Below, piece by piece: positions 6,198-13,901 of a stretch of 26,394 bases of DNA. Numbering within the stretch: the stretch's first letter is position 1; the number at the start of each line of letters is the position of its first letter. This DNA comes from an uncultured Eubacteriales bacterium. Its GTDB lineage: Bacteria > Bacillota > Clostridia > Lachnospirales > Lachnospiraceae. The stretch lies in NCBI GenBank assembly GCA_900549105.1, contig URND01000031.1, forward strand, positions 1 through 26,394, written 5' to 3'. A model generated the notes under the pieces. It was not told where the DNA came from and ran no database searches. It saw nothing but the letters and a program-made list of their open reading frames with translations. The translations under genes were made by a program, and so were the position numbers.

Positions 6198-8132
6198 CTA
6201 ATTACAATCCATATAAATCGGCGTATAGGCCACGCCAAGCCGTTCCAGCGCATCCATTTCCCGATGCTGGCAGGTAAAAAGAATCACCTGGGAAAAGCCC
6301 TGACTGCCAATCCAGGACAGGGTCCGGGCCAGACGGCGGTCATCATAAAAAACAAAGCTGTCGTCAAAAATCACCGGCATGTCATTTTTCGGGAAAAGAA
6401 GTTTCACCATCGCCAGCCTCAGGGCCAGATAAAGCTGCTCCCGTGTCCCGGTGCTGAGCTGGTCGCTATCCGCAAAATGCCCCTCCGTGTCCACCCGGAG
6501 ATTCAGCTCATTATCCACCACAACACGCTCATATTTGCCCCCGGTCAATTCCCACATCATTCTGGACACTTCCCTATTCAGGGCCGGTCCAAAATCAGAA
6601 TGAATTTCCTCCGATAAATCCCGGATAATCGCCATACATTCGTCAATCACACCCGCCTGCTCCTGCTCGGCCCGAACTTCTTCAGACAGCCTCTGAATAT
6701 CTGATTCCAGCGCTTCCCGCTCCAGCGCCTTTTCCTCCAAAGTCTCTTTTTGGACCAAAAGACGCTCTAAAGATTTTGTCAGGCTTTCTTCTTTTTGGCG
6801 CAAAAGCTCCAGCGTTTCATCCTCTTCGTCTTCCTCCATATTCAGAGATATATCTTCGCCGTACTTTTCAATATAGGGCTGCAGCGGAATCTGCAGTTGT
6901 TCATACTGGCTGCGCAGGGCCTGAAGTTCCCCTTTCATCTGGCGCAGCATTTCACGGCTGCCCCGGCCAAACATATGCCGCTCCATCTCATCATGAAGCC
7001 CATCCAGATTTTCCCTGCACTCGCCGAGACGCGCAGCCATCCGCTTTCTTCCCAACTGCAGCAGCAGGGCTGTCACCGCAAGCAGGGCTACAAATACAAT
7101 TAAAATTCCTACCCGCACCAGCAGATTATTTTTCAGGAAAAAGACAGCCACCACCGGAATCAGCCCAAACATCATCACAGAGAAAAGAATGGCCAGGTTC
7201 CTCCCCATGAGCTGACTGTAATCATCCGAAAGCGCATCGTATTCCTCATTGGCCGCATCCCATTCCTCTTTCATTGCGTCAAAATCTGCTTCGGCAGCCT
7301 GCTGCTTCAACTGCTCATAGGCCGCTTTTTTCCTTTGATACTGGTCCGCCACATAGTTATTTTCCTCAATCAGGCGAATGGCCTCCATCCGCTCCTGCTG
7401 TTCCCGTTTCCGGCTTTCCCTGCCGGACACCTTCGCCGACTGCCGCTGGCTGCGTACCTGTTCCAGCGTTTCCTGCTGCTGGCGAATATCCTCGAGAAGC
7501 TGTGAATAGCCGTCCTCCTCCGCTTCCAGGGCTGTCATCTGCCGCTTTAAATCCTGAAGTTCCCGCTCTGCCCCCCGGTCAAGCCGGGCCTTTTTCTCTT
7601 TCCTGAGATAATCCAGCGTCTGCTGCAAATCCACTTCCTGATTTTTTGTCCGCTGAATATTTGCCATATATGCCTGCAATGTCAGGCCAAAACGGGAATC
7701 AATCGAACTTTCAAGCTGGGAAATACTCAGCGTATTTTTAAAATTATTCCGGGTCAGCCCGTCCACAAGGCCGTCTATCTGGCCGCCCGGAAGAAGTATT
7801 TCCTTTCCTGTCCGAAGCTGCTCCACCCGGAAATATTCATCTTCTTTATAAAAATTCCGGGTCAGGCGATACATCTCCCCTTCGTGTTCAAGCACCATCG
7901 AACCTTCATAGTTTTTTCCCTGCTCCCAGGGCTGGAACCTGCTGTAGGCATCCTTTTTCGACGCTTTTCCCCGAAGGCGCTCCGCGCCAAAAAGCATTGC
8001 CTGAATAAACTGATGAATTGTGGACTTGCCCGCTTCATTTTCACCATAAATCACATTAATCCCCGGAGAAATACGCAGACTCGCCTGATGAAAACGGCCA
8101 AAATGTGTTAAATTCAGCGTATCAATAATCAT
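6198..8132 (-). CDS. YhaN/SbcC-like SMC-type ATPase with a membrane hairpin
   Basis: A Rad50/SbcC-like ABC ATPase, expected to work with the YhaO-like nuclease encoded directly upstream. The 644 residues show the N-terminal LxxFGRF entry and Walker A GENEAGKST (30-38). Long coiled coil follows (about 165-305 and 365-500). The C-terminal half-site has signature LSTGTREQLYLALRLA (559-574) and Walker B MPVIFDDSFVFYDD (585-598). Instead of a zinc hook at the coil tip there are two hydrophobic stretches (about 312-334 and 339-360) separated by a short basic turn, predicted to be a membrane hairpin. The start overlaps the nuclease stop by 4 bases (ATGA), so the two are translationally coupled. B. 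subtilis YhaN is longer. The substrate is unknown. Confidence 0.88.
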   Translation of the reverse strand: MIIDTLNLTHFGRFHQASLRISPGINVIYGENEAGKSTIHQFIQAMLFGAERLRGKASKKDAYSRFQPWEQGKNYEGSMVLEHEGEMYRLTRNFYKEDEYFRVEQLRTGKEILLPGGQIDGLVDGLTRNNFKNTLSISQLESSIDSRFGLTLQAYMANIQRTKNQEVDLQQTLDYLRKEKKARLDRGAERELQDLKRQMTALEAEEDGYSQLLEDIRQQQETLEQVRSQRQSAKVSGRESRKREQQERMEAIRLIEENNYVADQYQRKKAAYEQLKQQAAEADFDAMKEEWDAANEEYDALSDDYSQLMGRNLAILFSVMMFGLIPVVAVFFLKNNLLVRVGILIVFVALLAVTALLLQLGRKRMAARLGECRENLDGLHDEMERHMFGRGSREMLRQMKGELQALRSQYEQLQIPLQPYIEKYGEDISLNMEEDEEDETLELLRQKEESLTKSLERLLVQKETLEEKALEREALESDIQRLSEEVRAEQEQAGVIDECMAIIRDLSEEIHSDFGPALNREVSRMMWELTGGKYERVVVDNELNLRVDTEGHFADSDQLSTGTREQLYLALRLAMVKLLFPKNDMPVIFDDSFVFYDDRRLARTLSWIGSQGFSQVILFTCQHREMDALERLGVAYTPIYMDCN

Positions 8133-9193
8133 GAATTCATTCCACCCTTTCTATAGTACATTGCCTGGAGGCCGTAACTTAGAATCTGTTCCCGCCGATG
8201 TTCGTCCATCGGCATCTGATAAACCTTTTTGATAAACATGCCTATGAGATTCTCCGAATTCTCGTTGTACAGGCGCTCAAAATCAAACCATGGCAAGGTC
8301 TCATCCCGGATGGAGACCACATTGCCTATCTGGGCCAGCCGGTCCAGCCGATAGACGATATCCGTATCCCTGTAACCCTTTAAAACCACATTATAGAGGT
8401 GTTTATCTCCCTCGATGTGAATCTGCTGCTGCAGCCACTGCTCCATTTCGCCGCTGGTCATATCCGTATCCGACTCCAAAACCATCTCCCGGTATTCTCT
8501 GCATGAGGCCGGACAGAACTGGATTCGGGTTCCGCGATTCGTTATTTCTCCATAGATATAGCCCCTCGCTCCCATATCCAGCCGGTCAATCGGCTCCAGA
8601 GCCCCGGCATAAGCCATTTTATCTGAAATGATTTCCGGCTTGTGAATATGGCCCAAGGCCACATAATCAAAGCCTGCTGCCATCAGGGCATTTTTCTGAA
8701 TCGGGATATGCTTCTCATCGCCGCCATGGGCAAGAAGAATGTGAAATCCCGGCCTGTCCAAAGGCCGCACCCGGTCATACAGCGGCGCTTTAATCTCCCG
8801 GTGCTCATAGCTCAGGCCATAAACCCAGGTGTCCAGCGGTTCAATATAAACGGCGTCCATCCGCTCCTGGCGGAAGAAATGGACATTTTCCGCCCACGTA
8901 AATCCCCGGTAGTTTGAATTTTCCCCAATATAATCATGGTTTCCGGCCATCATCACCACCTGGGTCGGGGCCATCGCTTCCAAACGGTAGTTTAATTCCT
9001 TCAGTTCCCTTTTTGTCGGCGGCCTGTGAAAAATGTCCCCGGCAATAAGCGCCAAATCCACGCCCTGATGTCCCGCCTCCTGCAGCAGCCGGTAAAAGGT
9101 CGTTTCAATCTCTTCGGCCCGTTTTGCGGACCAGGGCTTTCCCTTATCCGGCACAGCGCCCAAATGGATATCCGCCATATGTATAAACCGCAT
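8129..9193 (-). CDS. YhaO-like metallophosphoesterase, SbcD/Mre11-type DNA nuclease
   Basis: A calcineurin-like metallophosphoesterase expected to form an Mre11-Rad50-like pair with the downstream ATPase. In the 354-residue protein, metal-binding motifs are DIHLG (8-12), GDIFH (52-56), GNHD (84-87), LLAHGGD (153-159) and LGHIH (180-184), all in family order. The C-terminal part (about 215-354) is the capping/partner-binding region. I start at ATG 9193 because AGAGGTGAG lies just upstream; the GTG at 9202 overlaps that ribosome site and is unlikely. The gene follows the LtaS-like gene after 45 bases on the same strand, so it probably shares a transcript. A role in repair or end-processing is inferred from family only. 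Confidence 0.9.
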   Translation of the reverse strand: MRFIHMADIHLGAVPDKGKPWSAKRAEEIETTFYRLLQEAGHQGVDLALIAGDIFHRPPTKRELKELNYRLEAMAPTQVVMMAGNHDYIGENSNYRGFTWAENVHFFRQERMDAVYIEPLDTWVYGLSYEHREIKAPLYDRVRPLDRPGFHILLAHGGDEKHIPIQKNALMAAGFDYVALGHIHKPEIISDKMAYAGALEPIDRLDMGARGYIYGEITNRGTRIQFCPASCREYREMVLESDTDMTSGEMEQWLQQQIHIEGDKHLYNVVLKGYRDTDIVYRLDRLAQIGNVVSIRDETLPWFDFERLYNENSENLIGMFIKKVYQMPMDEHRREQILSYGLQAMYYRKGGMNS

Positions 9194-9238
9194 ATATCTC
9201 ACCTCTGTTCAGCTCATACTCTCCACAGAAATCCGCCG

Positions 9239-11086
9239 TCACGGCATCTCCGGCGAAGTATACCACGCATCATTTCTGTGCTTTACATCAAATAAATGAT
9301 TATAATTCAAAATAGCATAGTCTTTTAACTGCTCCGGCAGCGACTGGCTCATATTTACGCCGAAATAACTGCCTTCATCATCAAGAAACATATTGGCCGT
9401 CAACACCGGATAGTCTTTTATGATGGCCTTCATATACTTTTGAAACGGGCTCATCGGAAGTCCCGCCGCCTCAAAAAGCACCGTACTTAAATAATTAACG
9501 CTCAAAATATTCTCTTCAGAAAAATCATGGCTGATTTCCCGGCAGACAGCGTCCTCATCAATGTCATAATTGGCCCAGATGACAAAAGGCACTTCGTATC
9601 TCTCCATGGATTCGGACCAGGAATTCGTATCCCCAATGCCGTTCATCCGATAAATCGGGCTGACTACCCAGTCCGCCGGCTGATGGTCGCCAAACATGAG
9701 AATAATCGTCGGCTCCTCCGCCTGTGAAAAATAACCCACCAACTGGCCGAAGGCCTCATCAGACACTTTAATCAACGATAAATACCTCTCCAGCAGTTTT
9801 GCATTGCCGTCGGAGCCTGTCACCTCCACATCCGGCTTAAAATTCTCGTATTCTTTACTGTAGCTGCTGTGGTTCTGCATGGTCACATCAAAAACAAACA
9901 TGGGCTGTCCCGGCGTTTTCGATGTATAAATATCCACAATCTTCTGATAGGTTGCCAAATCTGTCGTATACTCCCGGAGTATCGGCGCATCTGTAAAACT
10001 CTCTTTAAAATAACTGGTATCAAAGCCAAAATACTCATATACCTTTTTCCGGTTCCAGCCATTGGCCCGATAGGGATGCATGGCAAAAGTCTCATAGCCC
10101 AGATTTTTCAACTGGCTTGCCACCGTCGGCATCTCACCCCGGATATACTGCTGATAAGGAACGGAGCCCAAAGGCAGGAAAGCCATGGAATTCCCGGTCA
10201 AAAACTCATATTCGGAATTGGCCGTATTTCCGCCCTTCACTGAAACCATCAGCCGCCCCTTGACCGTATTCTCACTCAAGCCGCGGATAAAAGGCATATA
10301 ATCCACATTTGTCTCAAATTCGCCGAGGACCGCCGGGTCTGAAAAAGCTTCATTCATAATCACAATAATATTCGGACGGGAAGACCCTTCCTCCCTTTGT
10401 TCATCCGCTTCTATGTATGGCTCCAAAATCTCCTCAACCTTCGCCACGCTGTAATCGGCGGGCTTTGAAACATCCAGATACTGGGTATTCGAGATAAAAC
10501 TGACGGCAAAACCATTCATCTGATAAAAGGCATTTGGTGTAAAATGATACTCATAAAAACCTACGGCCTCATGAACCTCCGGCATCTGCACCGCCGTTCC
10601 ATAAAGGGTAAACAGCAGCACGGCGCTCAGCACCGACAGCAGATGGTACTGGCGGTTTCTGAGTGGCAGCTTCCAGCTTGTCAGACTGCCGATAAGAGTA
10701 AGCAGGACAAAGCATGCCACAATCATTACGGCCTCTTTATCCAGGCTGTAGCTGTAATTGTCGGAAACGCTCATCGCCGTCTTTACGGATAAAATATCCC
10801 ACGGATATAAAGGCACTGAGCGGAACTGAATCACATAATAATCAATAAGGCCGATAATCATTACCAGAAGGCTTCCAAGCCCCAGGCTGACCCAGCTCCG
10901 TTTAGAGACAGCCAGTATCAGGCCGTAAAGCAGGTAATAAAAAACCAAATTCAGCAGGATAAGAGGAAGCTCCATATCTTCCGCCACCGAATGGGTCAGC
11001 GTTTCTAAAAGGAAAAAGCTGAGAGCCGGCGTCACCAGCCACAGCAATATACTCGGAATCTTTGGAATCCTGAACTTTTTTAACAT
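9239..11086 (-). CDS. LtaS-family sulfatase-fold phosphoglycerol transferase (lipoteichoic acid synthase-like)
   Basis: LtaS-type enzymes polymerise glycerol-phosphate from phosphatidylglycerol on the outer face of the membrane. The 615-residue form has five predicted N-terminal membrane segments (about 12-30, 40-60, 67-88, 119-138, 146-165) and then an extracellular sulfatase-fold domain. Candidate catalytic residues are E246 (MNEAFSD), the nucleophile T288 (GGNTANSEYEF), H406 (QNHSSYS) and D467/H468 (FGDHQP). I choose ATG 11086, preceded by AAAGGTGG. The open frame extends 25 codons further to 11161, but that stretch is occupied by the asnS terminator hairpin. The gene probably depends on readthrough from asnS or on a weak promoter I could not identify. 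Whether the polymer is lipoteichoic acid or a glycolipid modification cannot be told. Confidence 0.88.
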   Translation of the reverse strand: MLKKFRIPKIPSILLWLVTPALSFFLLETLTHSVAEDMELPLILLNLVFYYLLYGLILAVSKRSWVSLGLGSLLVMIIGLIDYYVIQFRSVPLYPWDILSVKTAMSVSDNYSYSLDKEAVMIVACFVLLTLIGSLTSWKLPLRNRQYHLLSVLSAVLLFTLYGTAVQMPEVHEAVGFYEYHFTPNAFYQMNGFAVSFISNTQYLDVSKPADYSVAKVEEILEPYIEADEQREEGSSRPNIIVIMNEAFSDPAVLGEFETNVDYMPFIRGLSENTVKGRLMVSVKGGNTANSEYEFLTGNSMAFLPLGSVPYQQYIRGEMPTVASQLKNLGYETFAMHPYRANGWNRKKVYEYFGFDTSYFKESFTDAPILREYTTDLATYQKIVDIYTSKTPGQPMFVFDVTMQNHSSYSKEYENFKPDVEVTGSDGNAKLLERYLSLIKVSDEAFGQLVGYFSQAEEPTIILMFGDHQPADWVVSPIYRMNGIGDTNSWSESMERYEVPFVIWANYDIDEDAVCREISHDFSEENILSVNYLSTVLFEAAGLPMSPFQKYMKAIIKDYPVLTANMFLDDEGSYFGVNMSQSLPEQLKDYAILNYNHLFDVKHRNDAWYTSPEMP

Positions 11087-11120
11087 ATTTTCTGCCACCT
11101 TTAGTATGTTGTCCTTGAAG

Positions 11121-11147
11121 AAAAGAGAGGCTGCCTGCCGCAGCCTC
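11121..11147 (-). terminator. Intrinsic terminator of asnS, lying inside the extended frame of the next gene
   Basis: On the minus strand GAGGCTGC and GCAGCCTC pair perfectly around a 5-base loop and are followed by TCTTTTCTT. The hairpin begins 14 bases after the asnS stop. It shows that the 75 bases upstream of 11086 are not a natural N-terminus of the LtaS-like protein. Confidence 0.85.
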
Positions 11148-11161
11148 CCCCATATATTCAT

Positions 11162-12553
11162 TTAAATATCACAATTTTTAACGGTTCTCGGGAATGGAAT
11201 GACATCACGGATATTGCCCATGCCTGTAAGATACATAACACATCTCTCAAAGCCAAGGCCAAAACCGGAATGGCGTGTGGAACCGTAACGGCGCAAATCC
11301 AGATAGAAGGCATAATCTTCCTCTTTCAGGCCAAGTTCTTTCATTCTCTGCACAAGCTTATCGTAATCATCCTCACGCTGGCTGCCCCCGATAATCTCGC
11401 CAATGCCCGGCACCAGCAAATCCATGGCTGCCACGGTCTTATTATCCGGGTTCATCTTCATATAGAACGCCTTAATCTCCTTCGGATAATCCGTCACAAA
11501 TACAGGCCGTTTGAAGACCTTCTCTGTCAGATAACGCTCATGCTCCGTCTGCAGATCGGTTCCCCAGTGTACCTTATATTCAAACTTATCATTGTGCTTT
11601 TCCAAAAGCTCAACTGCCTCAGTGTATGTCACATGGGCAAAATCGGAACCTGCCACATGTTTCAGCCGCTCAATCAGCCCCTTGTCCACAAACTGGTTAA
11701 AGAAATTCATCTCTTCCGGCGCATTCTCAAGAACATAGTTAATGATATATTTCAGCATTGCTTCGGCCAGGGCCATATTGTCCTCCAAATCCGCAAAGGC
11801 CATCTCCGGCTCAATCATCCAAAACTCGGCTGCGTGACGGGTTGTATTGGAATTCTCCGCACGGAAAGTCGGCCCAAAGGTATAAATGTTGCGGAAAGCC
11901 ATGGCAAAGGTCTCGCCGTTTAACTGGCCGCTGACCGTCAGATTGGTCTCTTTTCCAAAGAAATCTCTGGAATAATCAATATTGCCATCCTCATCCTTCG
12001 GCATATTTGCCGGATCCAATGTGGTTACGCGGAACATCTCTCCGGCGCCTTCGCAGTCACTGCCCGTAATCAATGGCGTATGCACATAGACAAAATCCCG
12101 CTCCTGGAAAAACTTATGAATCGCATAGGCAATGAGAGAGCGCACACGGAATACGGCCTGGAAGGTGTTTGTCCGCGCCCGCAGATGTGTCATCGTCCGC
12201 AGATATTCAAAGCTGTGCCGCTTTGGCTGAATCGGATAATCCGGAGTGGAAGCGCCTTCCACATAAACGCTGTCCGCCTGGATTTCGAATGGCTGCTTTG
12301 CCTTCGGTGTGGCCACCAGCGTTCCCTCAACAATGACAGCGGCGCCCACATTCAATCTGCAGATATCCTGAAAGTTGTCCAGTTGTTCTCCAAAAACAAC
12401 CTGAAGCGTCTGAAAATAGGTTCCATCATTAATCACCAGAAATCCAAAAGTCTTTGAATCCCTCAGATTACGAACCCATCCTCCGATTTTTACTTTTTGC
12501 TCCACATATTTTGAAGAATTTCGATATAATTCTCTTACAGTTATTAAATCCAT
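11162..12553 (-). CDS. asnS: Asparaginyl-tRNA synthetase
   Basis: Charges tRNA-Asn with asparagine using ATP in the cytoplasm. The 463-residue length is standard. The N-terminal OB-fold anticodon-binding domain begins KIGGWVRNLRDSK (about 22-34). The class IIb core shows motif 2, FRAENSNTTRHAAEF, and motif 3, GFGLGFERCVMYLTG, near the C-terminus. The MIEPEMA segment after motif 2 is typical of AsnRS. GGGGGT sits about 8 bases before ATG. It has its own promoter and an intrinsic terminator right after the stop. No T-box leader is present: the upstream region is only about 40 bases from predicted transcript start to ATG. Confidence 0.97.
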   Translation of the reverse strand: MDLITVRELYRNSSKYVEQKVKIGGWVRNLRDSKTFGFLVINDGTYFQTLQVVFGEQLDNFQDICRLNVGAAVIVEGTLVATPKAKQPFEIQADSVYVEGASTPDYPIQPKRHSFEYLRTMTHLRARTNTFQAVFRVRSLIAYAIHKFFQERDFVYVHTPLITGSDCEGAGEMFRVTTLDPANMPKDEDGNIDYSRDFFGKETNLTVSGQLNGETFAMAFRNIYTFGPTFRAENSNTTRHAAEFWMIEPEMAFADLEDNMALAEAMLKYIINYVLENAPEEMNFFNQFVDKGLIERLKHVAGSDFAHVTYTEAVELLEKHNDKFEYKVHWGTDLQTEHERYLTEKVFKRPVFVTDYPKEIKAFYMKMNPDNKTVAAMDLLVPGIGEIIGGSQREDDYDKLVQRMKELGLKEEDYAFYLDLRRYGSTRHSGFGLGFERCVMYLTGMGNIRDVIPFPRTVKNCDI

Positions 12554-12594
12554 CTCTAATACCCCCGTATTATTATCAATCTTCTATATTTTAC

Positions 12595-12623
12595 ATTATA
12601 TTTGTCCTTTCGTAAAGGGGCAA
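12595..12623 (-). promoter_or_regulatory. Predicted sigma-A promoter of asnS
   Basis: TTGCCC (12623-12618) and TATAAT (12600-12595) on the minus strand are 17 bases apart. It is divergent from the aminopeptidase promoter. Confidence 0.65.
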
Positions 12624-12651
12624 GCGCAGAGGAAATTATCATCTGTACCTG

Positions 12652-12680
12652 TGGACTTTCCGCGAATTCAGTTGTATAAT
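12652..12680 (+). promoter_or_regulatory. Predicted sigma-A promoter of the M29 aminopeptidase gene
   Basis: TGGACT (12652-12657) and TATAAT (12675-12680) are 17 bases apart. AAAGGAAG follows, 8 bases before the ATG at 12721. Confidence 0.65.
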
Positions 12681-12720
12681 ACCTCTAGATATTTAATACT
12701 CGTGAAAGGAAGTTATTAAT

Positions 12721-13836
12721 ATGGATGAACGTATTAAAGTATTTGCTCACAATCTTATCCACAAATCCATTCAGGTAAAACCGGGCGATAAGGTGTATAT
12801 CGATTATATCGGAGAAAGTACCGAAGATTTGGCCCGGCAGCTCATTAAAGAAACCTATGCCGTTGGCGCCATGCCTTTCCCTCACTATACAAATCCGAGG
12901 GTTCAGCGGGAAATGCTGCTTCACTGCAGCGAAGAGCAGCTTCGCTTAATGGCTGAGGCAGACGCTTTGGAAATGTCCCGGATGGACTGCTATCTCGCCA
13001 TCCGCGGCACAGATAATATCTCTGAAAATTCGGACGTGCCTTCTGAAAATCTTGCCCTTTATGAACGGCTGTACAGCACTCCGGTCCACCATGAAATCCG
13101 GATACCGAAGCTGCGCTGGTGCGTCATGCGCTATCCGAACAGTTCCATGGCCCAGCTCAACAATCAGAGCCTGGAAGCTTTTGAAGACTTCTATTTTGAT
13201 GTCTGCTGCCTTGACTATGAAAAAATGGGCGAAGCGATGACGCCGCTCATCGAACTGATGGATAAAACAGATAAAGTCCGCATTGAAGGACCGGGCACCG
13301 ATTTAACCTTCTCCATCAAAGGTATTCCGGCAATCAAATGCGCCGGCAATATGAATATCCCTGATGGTGAAGTCTATACAGCGCCGGTTCGGGATTCCAT
13401 CAATGGAACTCTGACCTATAACACTCCGGCTGTTTTCCAGGGCTTTACTTTTGAAAACATTTCCTTCACCTTTGAGAACGGAAAAATCGTAAAAGCCACC
13501 GCAAATGATACGGCCCGCATCAATCAGGTTCTTGACACCGATGACGGCGCCCGTTATGTCGGCGAATTTGCCCTCGGCGTCAATCCATACATTCTCACGC
13601 CGATGAAAGATACCCTCTTTGATGAAAAAATTATGGGCTCTTTCCATTTTACACCGGGCAACTGCTATGATGAAGCGCCAAACGGCAACCACTCCGCAAT
13701 CCACTGGGATTTAGTATGTATCCAGCGGCCGGAATACGGCGGCGGCAGTATCTGGTTCGACGATGTGCTTATCCGCAAAGATGGACGCTTTGTCCTGCCT
13801 GAACTCGAGGGCCTCAACCCGGAAAACCTTAAATAA
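12721..13836 (+). CDS. M29-family metal-dependent aminopeptidase
   Basis: Removes N-terminal residues from peptides; family members are cytoplasmic dimers with a two-metal site (AmpS, AmpT and PepS types). The 371 residues include PGDKVYIDY near the N-terminus and the expected metal ligands in order: E217 (DGEVYTAP), E282 (GEFALGVNP), H309 (GSFHF), and H328/D330 (HSAIHWD). The C-terminal segment GGGSIWFDDVLIRKDG is typical. It is slightly shorter than the roughly 410 residues of the thermophilic members. Monocistronic: its own promoter upstream and a strong bidirectional terminator after it. A perfect DnaA box (12755-12763) falls inside the coding start and is probably coincidental. Confidence 0.93.
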   Translation: MDERIKVFAHNLIHKSIQVKPGDKVYIDYIGESTEDLARQLIKETYAVGAMPFPHYTNPRVQREMLLHCSEEQLRLMAEADALEMSRMDCYLAIRGTDNISENSDVPSENLALYERLYSTPVHHEIRIPKLRWCVMRYPNSSMAQLNNQSLEAFEDFYFDVCCLDYEKMGEAMTPLIELMDKTDKVRIEGPGTDLTFSIKGIPAIKCAGNMNIPDGEVYTAPVRDSINGTLTYNTPAVFQGFTFENISFTFENGKIVKATANDTARINQVLDTDDGARYVGEFALGVNPYILTPMKDTLFDEKIMGSFHFTPGNCYDEAPNGNHSAIHWDLVCIQRPEYGGGSIWFDDVLIRKDGRFVLPELEGLNPENLK

Positions 13837-13841
13837 GAATC

Positions 13842-13900
13842 AAAAAACATCTTCCGCGGAAAGCTTGCGAGAACGCTTTCCGCAGAAGATGTTTTTCTTT
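13842..13900. terminator. Strong bidirectional intrinsic terminator between convergent genes
   Basis: An 18-bp stem with a single mismatch joins ACATCTTC plus GCGGAAAGC on the left to GCTTTCCGC plus GAAGATGT on the right, with a 10-base loop. A-runs on the left and T-runs on the right give termination on both strands. Confidence 0.93.
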
Positions 13901-13901
13901 T

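Noticed and set aside
6141..6617. 158-codon plus-strand open frame after prs
   Set aside because: It begins at a TTG right after the prs stop, runs through the terminator hairpin and is antisense to the well-supported YhaN-like C-terminus; no domain is recognisable.
11270..11923. 217-codon plus-strand open frame antisense to asnS
   Set aside because: asnS is certain over this span, and the antisense protein is low-complexity with no ribosome site or known motif.
12554..12650. T-box leader for asnS
   Set aside because: The predicted promoter lies about 40 bases before the start codon, leaving no room for a T-box, and no TGGN-type T-box sequence or specifier hairpin is present.
12755..12763. 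Perfect DnaA box inside the aminopeptidase coding start
   Set aside because: A single box in coding sequence with no partner nearby; it encodes ordinary residues and is probably coincidental.
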